Below, piece after piece: positions 42,919 through 51,827 of a stretch of DNA of 64,000 nt. The notes beneath the pieces are model-generated. The model ran no database searches, was not told the origin of the DNA, and was given only the letters and a program-made list of their open reading frames with translations. Origin of the DNA: JABDJZ01 sp047619685 (GTDB lineage Bacteria; Bacteroidota; Rhodothermia; Rhodothermales; UBA10348); assembly GCA_047619685.1 (NCBI GenBank), contig JBLHLC010000004.1, forward strand, positions 87,824 through 151,823, read 5' to 3'. The position numbers were made by a program, and so were the translations under genes. Within the stretch, counting starts at the first letter, position 1. Every line of letters starts with the position of its first letter.

Positions 42919-44316
42919 ATGAGATTTTCTGTACCCCTGCTGCTGACCGCTATCGTCCTCGTTGCCGCCTGTGATTCTGGCACGACCAGCGTTGTCGATG
43001 GCCCCGAAAGCACCTGGGATATTATCCAGACCCGCATTTTCCAGCCCAAATGTACGGAGGCCTGCCACTCGGCCGGCACCTCCGTGGCAGCGCAGTCTGG
43101 CCTGCTGTTGACCGAGGACGTGGCGTACCAGAACCTGGTAGGAGAGTCACCAACCAATGACGCGGCCGCCCAAGAGGGCTTGCTGCGGGTCCACAACACG
43201 GTTTCTACCGACCTGCACAGCAGCTTCCTGTGGGAGAAAATCAACGCTCCCAGTCAAGACCATCTCTTCGATGAGCACCCTGAGTTCGGCGCCATCATGC
43301 CGCTGGGCGCGGACCCGCTCACCTACGGTGAACTGAGTTTCATCCGCCGATGGATTCTGGCGGGTGCCCCGGAGGAGGGCGTCGTCGCCGACCCGATCAT
43401 CCTTCAGGACACCGCCGTTTTTCGAGCCAGTTCCTTCGAGCCATTGCCTATGCTGGCACCCGACGAGGGCCTTTCCGTCCGCCTGGGTCCGTTCGATGTG
43501 CCGGCGCAGTTCGAGCGCGAATTCTTTGTCAGGGAGGGTGCCCCGGTTTCCGAGACCCGGTTGATCCGGCGCTCGACTATATCAATGACCGGTGGAAGTC
43601 ATCACTTCCTTTTGTACAGCTTCGACCGCAATACGCCTTCAAGCGCGATTCCGCTTCTGGGAGTGACCCGTGAGCTGCGCCAGCCCAACGGCAATCTGGT
43701 CGGCGCGACCCTCCGGTCCATGGGCTACCACATCTTTTTCAGCGGGACCCAGTGGCCCAGGATGGACTACTCGTTTCCGCCCGGCGTGGCGCTTGAAATG
43801 GAAGCGGGCACCATTCTCGACCTCAATCCGCACTTTGTGAATCGTACCGACGAAGTGCGAACCGGAGAGGTCCATGTCAACCTGGAGTACGCCGACCCTT
43901 CGAGCGTTGATCACGTGGCTCGGGTCCTGAATCTGAACTATACCGAGTTTGTGCTCCCGCCGAACCGCGTCACCACGATCGAGAAGACCTACATCATGAA
44001 CGAGCGAGTTCATGTCTTCCAGCTATTCAGTCATGCGCACGAGCACATGCTGGATTTCCAGGTTCGGTTGTCGGGTGGCCCGCGTGACGGAGAAACCATC
44101 TACCTGGCCACCGACTACGAACATCCTCCTATCCTCGAGGTGGATCCACCGCTCGTTTTGGAGGCCGGCCAAGGCTTCAAGCTCGTCACCAGCTACAACA
44201 ACTGGACGAACGACTTTCTGAGCTTTGGCTTCCGGTCCGAGGACGAAATGATGATCCTCTTCGGGTACTACTACTCAGATTCGGGCAACAAGGTGGCGCC
44301 GAAGATGGTGGACTGA
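42919..44316 (+). CDS. Lipoprotein with cytochrome c-like and copper type II monooxygenase domains
   Basis: A 465-residue protein from the ATG at 42919, with lipobox VAAC at residues 15-18. Residues ~33-150 look like a cytochrome c domain with an unusual CX3CH heme motif (CTEACH at 45-50) and an IMPLGAD Met that could be the second ligand. The C-terminal ~260 residues resemble peptidylglycine monooxygenase-like copper type II enzymes: a His-His pair at 228-229 (GGSHHFLLY), NPHFVNRTDE, HAHEHMLDFQ with the HxH, and EDEMMILFG as the Met-ligand region. It would be a periplasmic or outer-membrane redox enzyme. The substrate and true heme attachment are unknown. Its stop lies 8 bp from the convergent fcl stop. 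Confidence 0.72.
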   Translation: MRFSVPLLLTAIVLVAACDSGTTSVVDGPESTWDIIQTRIFQPKCTEACHSAGTSVAAQSGLLLTEDVAYQNLVGESPTNDAAAQEGLLRVHNTVSTDLHSSFLWEKINAPSQDHLFDEHPEFGAIMPLGADPLTYGELSFIRRWILAGAPEEGVVADPIILQDTAVFRASSFEPLPMLAPDEGLSVRLGPFDVPAQFEREFFVREGAPVSETRLIRRSTISMTGGSHHFLLYSFDRNTPSSAIPLLGVTRELRQPNGNLVGATLRSMGYHIFFSGTQWPRMDYSFPPGVALEMEAGTILDLNPHFVNRTDEVRTGEVHVNLEYADPSSVDHVARVLNLNYTEFVLPPNRVTTIEKTYIMNERVHVFQLFSHAHEHMLDFQVRLSGGPRDGETIYLATDYEHPPILEVDPPLVLEAGQGFKLVTSYNNWTNDFLSFGFRSEDEMMILFGYYYSDSGNKVAPKMVD

Positions 44317-44324
44317 TGGTGGGC

Positions 44325-45281
44325 TTAGGCCACGTTCTCCAGGAACCACTTGTACGTGCGTTCCACCCCATCGCGCAGCTGTACCTCCGCCTTCCACCCC
44401 AACGCGTGCAGTCTGCGCACGTCCACCAGCTTGCGCGGCGTCCCATCGGGCTTGGAGAGATCGTGCTCGAGTTCGCCCTCGTAGCCGACGACGTCCGCCA
44501 CAAGGTGCGCCAACTCGCGGATCTCGATGTCGTCCCCAACTCCGATGTTCAGCAGTCCGCCCGGCGCGGCCTGGTGTAGTTCGTCCTCAGGCGTCCCGAG
44601 GACATGCATGACGGCGCTGGCCACGTCGTCCACGTAGAGAAACTCCCGCCGGGGTGTCCCGGTCCCCCACATCACGACGCGCCCACCCGTAGTGCGCGCC
44701 TCGTGAAACTTGCGGATCAGCGCGGGCAAGACGTGGCTGGATTTCAGGTCAAAGTTGTCGCCCGGCCCGTATAGGTTGGTCGGCATCAGGCTCACAAAAT
44801 CGGCGCCGTGCTGCTTCCGAAGGGCTTCGCAGTATTTGACGCCCGCGATCTTGGCGATGGCGTACCACTCGTTGGTGGGCTCCAGCGGCGCCGTGAGCAG
44901 GTATTCTTCCCTCAGCGGCTGGGGCGCCAGTTTGGGGTAGATGCAGGTAGACCCCAGGAAAACCAGCCGCTTCACCCCGTGTTGGTGGGCTTCCCGAATG
45001 ACGTTGGTCTGAATGGCCAGGTTGTCGTAGAGAAAGTCGGCCGGGAACGTGTCGTTGGCTAAAATGCCCCCGACTTTTGCGGCGGCGACCACGACGAACT
45101 CCGGCCTTTCGCTGTCGAAGAACGCTCGGACCGCCCCGGAATCGCGCAGATCCAGGTCCGCGCTGGTCCGGGTCAGGATGTTGGTGTACCCGCCAGCCGC
45201 CAACGCACGCGTAACAGCGCCGCCGACCAGTCCCCGGTGCCCAGCGACATAGACCTTCGAATCCCCCGACGTCAGATTCAT
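44325..45281 (-). CDS. fcl: GDP-L-fucose synthase
   Basis: A 318-residue SDR-type epimerase-reductase that makes GDP-L-fucose from GDP-4-keto-6-deoxymannose, using NADPH. NAD(P)-binding motif GHRGLVGGAVTRAL near residue 13; YAIAKIAGVKYCEALRK holds the catalytic Tyr-Lys; SLMPTNLYGPGDNFD and REFLYVDDVASA are characteristic. Its ATG overlaps the gmd stop codon (45278-45281), so it is co-translated with the preceding pathway enzyme. Confidence 0.96.
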   Translation of the reverse strand: MNLTSGDSKVYVAGHRGLVGGAVTRALAAGGYTNILTRTSADLDLRDSGAVRAFFDSERPEFVVVAAAKVGGILANDTFPADFLYDNLAIQTNVIREAHQHGVKRLVFLGSTCIYPKLAPQPLREEYLLTAPLEPTNEWYAIAKIAGVKYCEALRKQHGADFVSLMPTNLYGPGDNFDLKSSHVLPALIRKFHEARTTGGRVVMWGTGTPRREFLYVDDVASAVMHVLGTPEDELHQAAPGGLLNIGVGDDIEIRELAHLVADVVGYEGELEHDLSKPDGTPRKLVDVRRLHALGWKAEVQLRDGVERTYKWFLENVA

Positions 45282-46336
45282 GCCCGCGAGGCCGCTTCGG
45301 CCCTGGCATCAGAAAGATCGTGCGCTACCATCTCTTCCACCATGCTCTCGAGCGTGTAGGTATGGACCCAGCCCAGCTTCTCCTTGGCCTTGGCGGGATC
45401 TCCGATCAGCAATTCTACTTCGGCTGGTCGGTAGTACCGGGGATCTACAGAAATAAGCTCTCGGCCGGTGGCCTTGTCGAAGCCGCGCTCGTCCTCGCCT
45501 TCCCCTCTGAATTCGATCTCTATTCCGACGGCCTTGAACGCCATCGAGACAAAATCGCGCACCCTGGCCATACGGCCGGTGGCGAGGACAAAATCGTCGG
45601 GTTCGGGCTGCTGGAGCATGCGCCACATCCCTTCGACATAGTCCTTGGCATGTCCCCAGTCGCGCTGGGCGTCCATATTGCCCAGGTAGAGTTTGTCCTC
45701 GAGGCCCGCGGCAATCCGGGCCGCGGCGCGCGTGATCTTGCGCGTCACGAAGGTCTCGCCACGCCGGGGGCTCTCGTGGTTGAAGAGAATACCGTTGCAG
45801 GCGTACATGCCGTAGGACTCGCGGTAGTTGACCGTGATCCAATACCCGTAGAGCTTGGCGACAGCGTACGGGCTTCGGGGGTAGAATGGGGTCCGCTCCG
45901 TTTGCGGGATCTCCTGCACCAAACCGTAGAGTTCGGAGGTGGACGCCTGATAGAAGCGCGTCTTGTCCGTCAGCCCCAGAATCCTGATGGCCTCAAGGAG
46001 TCGCAGCACGCCCATGGCATCGGTCTGTCCCGTGTATTCAGGCGTGTCGAAGGACACCTGCACGTGGCTCTGGGCACCCAGGTTGTAGATCTCATCCGGC
46101 TGGACTTCCTGGACGATCCTGATCAGGTTGGTCGCGTCGGTCAGGTCTCCGTAGTGGAGGTGAAATTTGGAATTCTCCGTGTGCGGATCCAGATACAGGT
46201 GGTCTATGCGCTGCGTGTTGAACTGACTCGCCCGGCGTTTGATACCGTGAACGTCGTAGCCCTTCTCCAGAAGGAGTTCTGAGAGGTAAGCGCCATCCTG
46301 TCCGGTGACGCCCGTAATGAGAGCAACCTTGCTCAT
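45278..46336 (-). CDS. gmd: GDP-mannose 4,6-dehydratase
   Basis: A 352-residue extended SDR enzyme, first step from GDP-mannose towards GDP-fucose. Motifs: ALITGVTGQDGAYLSELLLE at the N-terminus, the catalytic STSELYG, and YAVAKLYGYWITVNYRESYG with Tyr-Lys. Length and the segment FNHESPRRGETFVTRKI are typical. It overlaps fcl by 4 bases downstream and ugd by 4 bases upstream. Confidence 0.97.
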   Translation of the reverse strand: MSKVALITGVTGQDGAYLSELLLEKGYDVHGIKRRASQFNTQRIDHLYLDPHTENSKFHLHYGDLTDATNLIRIVQEVQPDEIYNLGAQSHVQVSFDTPEYTGQTDAMGVLRLLEAIRILGLTDKTRFYQASTSELYGLVQEIPQTERTPFYPRSPYAVAKLYGYWITVNYRESYGMYACNGILFNHESPRRGETFVTRKITRAAARIAAGLEDKLYLGNMDAQRDWGHAKDYVEGMWRMLQQPEPDDFVLATGRMARVRDFVSMAFKAVGIEIEFRGEGEDERGFDKATGRELISVDPRYYRPAEVELLIGDPAKAKEKLGWVHTYTLESMVEEMVAHDLSDARAEAASRA

Positions 46337-47679
46337 TCGTTTCCTGGTTTAATATGTGGGCGACCCACTGACAAATACGTGTACCCCATCTCGGCCATGC
46401 GGGCCGGTTTGTACAGGTTTCGCCCGTCGAAAATGGTTTTGGTCTTGAGTACCTTGCCCATGCGGTCCCACTCGGGGCGCCTGAATTCGTGCCATTCGGT
46501 ACAGATGACCAGCGCGTCGGCACCTTCAAGCGCTTCATACATGCCGGCCGCGTATTCGATGGCATCACCGAGTTCGCGCTTGGTGTTGTCTATCGCCTCT
46601 GGATCAAAGGCGGAGATGGTAGCCCCTTTCGCCAAGAGGGCGCGGACCACAACCAGGGCCGGCGACTCGCGAATATCGTCCGTCTTGGCCTTGAACGCCA
46701 GGCCCCAGACGGCAAACCGCTGACCCGTCAGATCCTCGCCGTACTTGGCCGTGATCCAGTCCGGGAGTTTGGCGTGCTGGCGCCGATTCACGTTCAGGAC
46801 GGCGTCCAGCGTTTCGAAGCGGTATCCAGCATTCTCGGACGTGAGTTTGAGTGCCTGGACGTCCTTGGGGAAACAACTACCGCCGAATCCCAGACCGGGA
46901 TACAAGAACTTGTTGCCCACCCGACTGTCGTGGCCGATGCCGACGCGCACCTCGTCCACATTGGCGCCCAACACTTCGCAGAGATTCGCGATTTCGTTGA
47001 TAAAGGACACCTTCATGGCCAGGAAGGAGTTCGCGGCGTATTTGGTCATCTCGGACGACCGCTCATCCATCACGAGAATCGGGTTGCCCTGGCGCACGAA
47101 CGGCTCGTATATGGAACGCATGATCCCCGCGGCGCGCTCGCTGGACGTGCCCACCACGACCCGCTCGGGTTTCATGAAGTCCGTTACGGCGACGCCCTCG
47201 CGCAGGAATTCCGGATTGGAGACCACGTCGAAGTCCTCGCCGGCAATGAGACCGTGTTTCTCCAGTGCCTTGCTGACCCTGGCGGCCGTTCCTACGGGCA
47301 CCGTGGACTTGTTGACCACCACCCGGTAGCGTTTGGTGGGCTGGGCGGCCCAATAGGCCCCCAAGTCGTCGGCCACCTTGAGCACGTACGAAAGGTCAGC
47401 CGACCCATCGGCGCCAGGAGGAGTCGGAAGCGCCAAGAACAGCACCTCGGCCATTTCGGCGGCATCGGGAAGGCTGGTTGTAAACGTCAGACGGTGCTCG
47501 CGAACCGATCGCTGCAGGAGGCCCTCAAGACCAGCCTCGTAGATCGTGGGCTCGCCCGCTCGAAGCTTCCGGATTTTTTCCTCGTCGATGTCCACACAGG
47601 TGACGCGGAATCCGGTGTCGGCAAAACAAGTCCCGGTTACTAGCCCTACGTAACCGGTGCCTATGACGGCAATATGCAT
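46333..47679 (-). CDS. ugd: UDP-glucose 6-dehydrogenase
   Basis: A 448-residue enzyme oxidising UDP-glucose to UDP-glucuronate with two NAD+. N-terminal Rossmann motif IGTGYVGLVTGTCFADTGF; catalytic Cys in LGFGGSCFPKDVQALKL near residue 264; central helix NKFLYPGLG; C-terminal domain with AVWGLAFKAKTDDIRESPA. It is the first gene of the ugd-gmd-fcl run; the three supply activated sugars for capsule, lipopolysaccharide O-chains or exopolysaccharide. No glycosyltransferase lies beside them in this window. A ~195-bp divergent gap separates it from queE; I saw no named signal there. Confidence 0.97.
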   Translation of the reverse strand: MHIAVIGTGYVGLVTGTCFADTGFRVTCVDIDEEKIRKLRAGEPTIYEAGLEGLLQRSVREHRLTFTTSLPDAAEMAEVLFLALPTPPGADGSADLSYVLKVADDLGAYWAAQPTKRYRVVVNKSTVPVGTAARVSKALEKHGLIAGEDFDVVSNPEFLREGVAVTDFMKPERVVVGTSSERAAGIMRSIYEPFVRQGNPILVMDERSSEMTKYAANSFLAMKVSFINEIANLCEVLGANVDEVRVGIGHDSRVGNKFLYPGLGFGGSCFPKDVQALKLTSENAGYRFETLDAVLNVNRRQHAKLPDWITAKYGEDLTGQRFAVWGLAFKAKTDDIRESPALVVVRALLAKGATISAFDPEAIDNTKRELGDAIEYAAGMYEALEGADALVICTEWHEFRRPEWDRMGKVLKTKTIFDGRNLYKPARMAEMGYTYLSVGRPHIKPGNE

Positions 47680-47873
47680 GGGAGTGGATGGCTAGTGATT
47701 ACTGATGACGACGCCGTACAAAGAATCTATAGAATGAATCGACCGAATGGGAAGATTCTTGAAACCTCACGCACTTTGCACAGGGAGGCGGGAGCGTAAG
47801 AGGCCCTGAGTTCATTTGAGTGCGCTCCCTACCTTGTGTCCGCCCCGCGCCGACTAGCTCAAATCTTCCCCCA

Positions 47874-48560
47874 ATGGCCTACGCAGTAAAAGAGATCTAC
47901 TACACCTTGCAGGGTGAGGGCGTGCATTCCGGGAGAGCCGCGGTGTTCCTGCGGTTTTCCGGCTGCAATCTCTGGTCCGGCCGGGAGAAGGACCGCGCGC
48001 AGGCCGTATGTCAGTTTTGCGATACGGATTTCTTCGGCACGGACGGCCCCGGCGGTGGCCGCTACGAGACCCCGCAGGCCCTCGCAGACGCAGTTTCAGG
48101 CGTTTGGGACCGCCGCGAGGCGCCGGAAATGATTCCCGTAGCCGCACCGGCCAGTCGAGACATGCCCTGGCCCGCGCGGCCATTTGTGGTCTGCACCGGT
48201 GGTGAACCCCTGCTTCAACTCGATCTGGACCTGCTCGCTTCCTTCAGAGCGCGTGGATTTGAGGTGGCCGTCGAGACAAATGGTACGCTGCCCGTCCCCA
48301 AGGGAATCGACTGGATATGTGTCAGCCCAAAGGCCGGCGCACAGGTCGTGGTATCCAAAGGCAACGAATTGAAGCTCGTTTATCCGCAGGTCGGACAGAT
48401 GCCCGACCAGTTTTCTGACCTCGCGTTCGACCATTTTTCTCTCCAGCCGCTGGACGACGCCAACCGGCAGTCCAATACTGCGGCCGCCGTTGCGTATTGT
48501 CTCGCCCACCCACACTGGCGTTTGAGTCTGCAGACCCACAAATTGATCGGCCTGCCCTAG
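47874..48560 (+). CDS. queE: 7-carboxy-7-deazaguanine synthase
   Basis: A 228-residue radical-SAM enzyme of queuosine biosynthesis, converting 6-carboxytetrahydropterin to 7-carboxy-7-deazaguanine. The cluster-binding region is RFSGCNLWSGREKDRAQAVC followed by QFCDTDFFG, an extended spacing (C-x14-C-x2-C) as in the proteobacterial QueE type. TGGEPLLQLDLDLL and VAVETNGTLPVPKGIDWICVSP are family features. ATG 47874 begins MAYAVKEIYYTLQGEGVHSG, the standard start. Other queuosine genes are not in the window. Confidence 0.95.
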   Translation: MAYAVKEIYYTLQGEGVHSGRAAVFLRFSGCNLWSGREKDRAQAVCQFCDTDFFGTDGPGGGRYETPQALADAVSGVWDRREAPEMIPVAAPASRDMPWPARPFVVCTGGEPLLQLDLDLLASFRARGFEVAVETNGTLPVPKGIDWICVSPKAGAQVVVSKGNELKLVYPQVGQMPDQFSDLAFDHFSLQPLDDANRQSNTAAAVAYCLAHPHWRLSLQTHKLIGLP

Positions 48561-48602
48561 CCCCCAGGGCCCCCGCGGCGGCCGCTAACCCACTCAGAAC
48601 CC

Positions 48603-49829
48603 ATGACTCGACTCTTTCCTCTTCTTGCACTGCTTGCCGTGATTGGCGTCTCCGCCTGTACGGCCCCGGAGGCGGGGACCGTCCGTTTCCTCACGATCAA
48701 CATTGAGGACATTCGTACAGACGACCTCCTCAACCCCCATCACCCCAGGCTGAAGGCCATCGCCGCCCAGATTCAGCTTCTCAAGCCTGATGTCGTCCTC
48801 GTCAACGAGATGGCCTTCGACATGCCCGGGGTCCCGGGATTTGTGGAAGGCGAGAGTCCTGGCCTGAACGCCGAACGTTTTGCCAGCACGTTTCTGTCCG
48901 TTCCCCAAACACCGACTGGGCAGGGCATCGAGTACGTGTCGTTCATGGCCCCCAGCAATACGGGCATCAACAGCGGTTTTGATCTGAATCACAACGGCCA
49001 AGCCGTGACGTCGTATCCGGAGCCCCCGTCAGCCGCGCCGGACGGCACACCCGCCTCGCAAACTCCTGATGGCCGGGCGTACGGCGACGACAGTTGGGGA
49101 TTTGGCACGTTCCCGGGTCAGTACGCGATGGCCCTCTTGGTCCGACCGGACCGCGTCGAACTGTTGGGTGCCCAAGCCAGAACCTTCCGGCGCTACCCCT
49201 GGGCCGGGCTGCCTGACGCCAAGAGGCCCATTGACCCCGAGACCGGGGAATCCTGGTATCCCCAGGAGGTGTGGGAGCGATTCCCCCTCTCATCCAAGAC
49301 GCATTGGGACGTGCCGGTCAGGCTTTCGGACGGCCGCGTGGTCCATGTCCTGGCCAGCCATCCGACGCCTGCCGCGTTTGACGGCGACGAGATGCGCAAC
49401 AAGATGCGCAACCACGACGAGATCCGATTCTGGGGTGAGTACATCACCGGCCAACCCTACATGATGGACGACACCGAGACCCGCGGCGGCCTGCCCGCTG
49501 GCGCAGAGTTTGTGATCATGGGTGACCTCAATGCCGATCCGGACGAGGGCAGCGCGATAGGCGACCCGATAGGGACCTGGCTGTTGAGCAACCCGCGTGT
49601 CAATGGCGACTTCGTGCCACTGGCGGATGAGGCAGGTCTGGCGGCTTTCCCGGATCTGGATCCCGATGACACCGCGCGGTGGGGCCTTCGCGTCGACTAC
49701 GTGCTCCCTTCTCTGGGATTGGACGTGGTTAGAGGTGGCATCTTTCGCCCGGCGGTCGACGCGGCCGTGACCAGTGATCACTTCCCGGTCTGGATTGACG
49801 TGGCCTTGCAGCCCGCGGCCAAGGACTAG
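48603..49829 (+). CDS. Endonuclease/exonuclease/phosphatase-family lipoprotein
   Basis: A 408-residue protein with lipobox IGVSAC (~14-19) and an EEP (DNase I-like) fold: VRFLTINIEDIRTDDLL at the start, LLKPDVVLVNEMAFDMPG with the metal-binding Glu, FVIMGDLNADPDEGSAIG, and a terminal SDHFPVWIDVAL carrying the catalytic His. Members cleave nucleic acids or phosphoesters such as phosphoinositides; the lipid anchor suggests surface or periplasmic work on extracellular DNA or another phosphodiester, which is inference. Convergent with glgB; stops 4 bp apart. Confidence 0.9.
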   Translation: MTRLFPLLALLAVIGVSACTAPEAGTVRFLTINIEDIRTDDLLNPHHPRLKAIAAQIQLLKPDVVLVNEMAFDMPGVPGFVEGESPGLNAERFASTFLSVPQTPTGQGIEYVSFMAPSNTGINSGFDLNHNGQAVTSYPEPPSAAPDGTPASQTPDGRAYGDDSWGFGTFPGQYAMALLVRPDRVELLGAQARTFRRYPWAGLPDAKRPIDPETGESWYPQEVWERFPLSSKTHWDVPVRLSDGRVVHVLASHPTPAAFDGDEMRNKMRNHDEIRFWGEYITGQPYMMDDTETRGGLPAGAEFVIMGDLNADPDEGSAIGDPIGTWLLSNPRVNGDFVPLADEAGLAAFPDLDPDDTARWGLRVDYVLPSLGLDVVRGGIFRPAVDAAVTSDHFPVWIDVALQPAAKD

Positions 49830-49833
49830 GGTC

Positions 49834-51714
49834 TCAGAGTACCTGCCGGAAGATCATGACACCCAGCGGAGGCAGCGTCAGCAGCGCGTAGGCGGCGCTG
49901 GCTGGTTCCGCGCTGGCTGTCTCGGCGGGTACGGCCGAAACCACGCGCTGGCCAGAGGAAACCCCGCTGCCGCCAAACGCCTGGTCGTCGCTGTTCAGGA
50001 CCATTTCCCATTCGCCTGCCGGCAGGTGCACGCCGTACTCGGTGCGGGGCACGGGCGTGAAGTTGAGCACGAATGCCAACTCAGGAGCAGCACCTGCCCC
50101 GGACGCCTTCCGCCGGTACGAAATCACGCAGTTCTCCCAGTCGGAGAGATCGATCCACTCGAAGCCACCGGCCTCTTCGTTCCAGAGCGCCGGCTCCTCC
50201 GCATAAAGCTTGTTCAGGGCCCGAACCCAATCGCTGACCCCGCGATGCAGCGGATCGTCGCCAAGGTACCAGTCCAGTTCGCGGTCGTGGCTCCACTCCC
50301 GCTCCTGCCCAAACTCCCCGCCCATGAAGAGCACCTTCTTGCCGGGGTGCCCCCACATGTGCCCGTAGAGCAGCCTCAGGTTCGCGGCCTTTTGCCAGGC
50401 ATCGCCGGGCATCTTGTTCCAGAGCGACCCCTTGCCGTGCACCACTTCATCGTGCGAAAGCGTGAGCGCGTAGTGTTCCGAATAGGCGTAAACCAGCGGA
50501 AAAGTCAGGCTGTTGAAGTGATACTTACGATTGATGGGGTCCTGTCGCATGAACTCCAGCGTGTCATGCATCCACCCCATGTTCCACTTGTACAGGAAAC
50601 CAAGCCCCCCATCGTAGGTCGGCGCGGAAACGCCGGGCCACGCGGTGGACTCCTCGGCAATCATCATCACGGAAGGGAATCGCGAGAAGGCCTCCTCGTT
50701 GGTCGTCTTCAGAAGGTCGATGGCCTCCAGATTTTCCCGCCCGCCATGACGGTTTGGCGTCCACTGGTCGCGCGAGTAGTCCCGGTAGATCATCGAGGCC
50801 ACGGCGTCGAACCGAAGCCCGTCGATGTGAAACTCGTCCAGCCAATAACACGCGTTGGCAACCAGGAAATTGCGGACGCCGGGCTTGTTGTAGTCGAAAA
50901 CGAACGTGCCCCAATCGGGGTGATGCCGCATCGCCGGATCCGTGTATTCATAGAGCGGAGACCCATCGAAACAGGAGAGTCCCTGCGCATCGGTGGCAAA
51001 GTGGGCCGGGACCCAGTCCAGGATGACACCCACTCCCCGGCTGTGCAGATAATCCACCAGGTACCTGAAATCATCCGGCGATCCATACCTGTGGGTCGGT
51101 GCGTAATACCCCACTACCTGGTACCCCCAGGACGGGTAGTAGGGATGCTCCTGCACCGGCATCAGTTCGACATGCGTGAATCCCATGTCGAGCACATGGT
51201 CGGCCAGCGGCTCCGCGATGGAGCGGTAGGTGGCGGACTTCCCACGCCACGAACCCAGATGGACCTCGTAGATAGAAACCGGGTCCTTCATGGACTCCGG
51301 GCCCCGCCGATTGTCCATCCAGTGCTGATCTGACCACGAAAAATCGCTGGATTCCACCACGGAGGACAGGCCCGCCAGCGGATTCCCGTTCTCGACGGGT
51401 GGTTCCAGGTGTCGGGCGTAGGGATCCGTCTTGTCGGCCGCAAAATCGCCGCGACGGATGCGGAATTTATACTTCTCGCCTGGTTTCACGCCGCGGACAT
51501 ACCCCTCCCAAAGTCCGGCGCCCACCCAGTTCAATGCATGAGATTTCGGGTCCCAGCCGTTGAAGTCGCCGATGACGTTGACGTATTCGGCGTGCGGCGC
51601 CCACACCGCAAACCAGCAGCCGGCTCTGTTTGGGTGTGCGCCCAACTTTCGGTAGGCATCAAAGTGCCGACCCTCCTCCCACAGCGAGACGTCTTCTTTT
51701 GTCAACCAGGGCAT
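49834..51714 (-). CDS. glgB: 1,4-alpha-glucan branching enzyme
   Basis: A 626-residue GH13 enzyme that adds alpha-1,6 branches to glycogen. An N-terminal CBM48 domain (FAVWAPHAEYVNVIGDFNGW, ~33-52) precedes the barrel: ILDWVPAHF, HIDGLRFDAVASM with the nucleophile Asp, IAEESTAWPG with the acid Glu, and ALTLSHDEVVHGKGS. The long N1 domain of some enterobacterial enzymes is absent. ATG 51714 begins MPWLTKEDVSLWEEG; the longer frame runs into the divergent promoter region. It is divergent from glgX over 113 bp. Confidence 0.96.
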   Translation of the reverse strand: MPWLTKEDVSLWEEGRHFDAYRKLGAHPNRAGCWFAVWAPHAEYVNVIGDFNGWDPKSHALNWVGAGLWEGYVRGVKPGEKYKFRIRRGDFAADKTDPYARHLEPPVENGNPLAGLSSVVESSDFSWSDQHWMDNRRGPESMKDPVSIYEVHLGSWRGKSATYRSIAEPLADHVLDMGFTHVELMPVQEHPYYPSWGYQVVGYYAPTHRYGSPDDFRYLVDYLHSRGVGVILDWVPAHFATDAQGLSCFDGSPLYEYTDPAMRHHPDWGTFVFDYNKPGVRNFLVANACYWLDEFHIDGLRFDAVASMIYRDYSRDQWTPNRHGGRENLEAIDLLKTTNEEAFSRFPSVMMIAEESTAWPGVSAPTYDGGLGFLYKWNMGWMHDTLEFMRQDPINRKYHFNSLTFPLVYAYSEHYALTLSHDEVVHGKGSLWNKMPGDAWQKAANLRLLYGHMWGHPGKKVLFMGGEFGQEREWSHDRELDWYLGDDPLHRGVSDWVRALNKLYAEEPALWNEEAGGFEWIDLSDWENCVISYRRKASGAGAAPELAFVLNFTPVPRTEYGVHLPAGEWEMVLNSDDQAFGGSGVSSGQRVVSAVPAETASAEPASAAYALLTLPPLGVMIFRQVL

Positions 51715-51827
51715 ATCGGGCGGGCAGAGAGATTGTGAACAGCAAGATACATGAGAGCTTCCCCCCCATTGAGTGATGGCTCGGGTATATTCGCAAGCTT
51801 TGGCGCAAAACATCCCCGTGTGTCCGC

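Noticed and set aside
46489..47643. 384-residue plus-strand frame opposite ugd
   Set aside because: Antisense shadow of ugd, which carries the Rossmann and catalytic Cys motifs. The frame has no signal, fold or homology-like pattern.
47680..47873. PreQ1 riboswitch or other leader ahead of queE
   Set aside because: The 194-bp divergent gap shows no convincing pseudoknot-type aptamer by eye, and queE needs no such leader. Nothing else there was recognisable.
49774..51333. 519-residue plus-strand frame opposite glgB
   Set aside because: glgB has all catalytic motifs on the minus strand. The antisense frame is Pro/Arg/Val/His-rich without domains, a shadow of GC-rich codon use.
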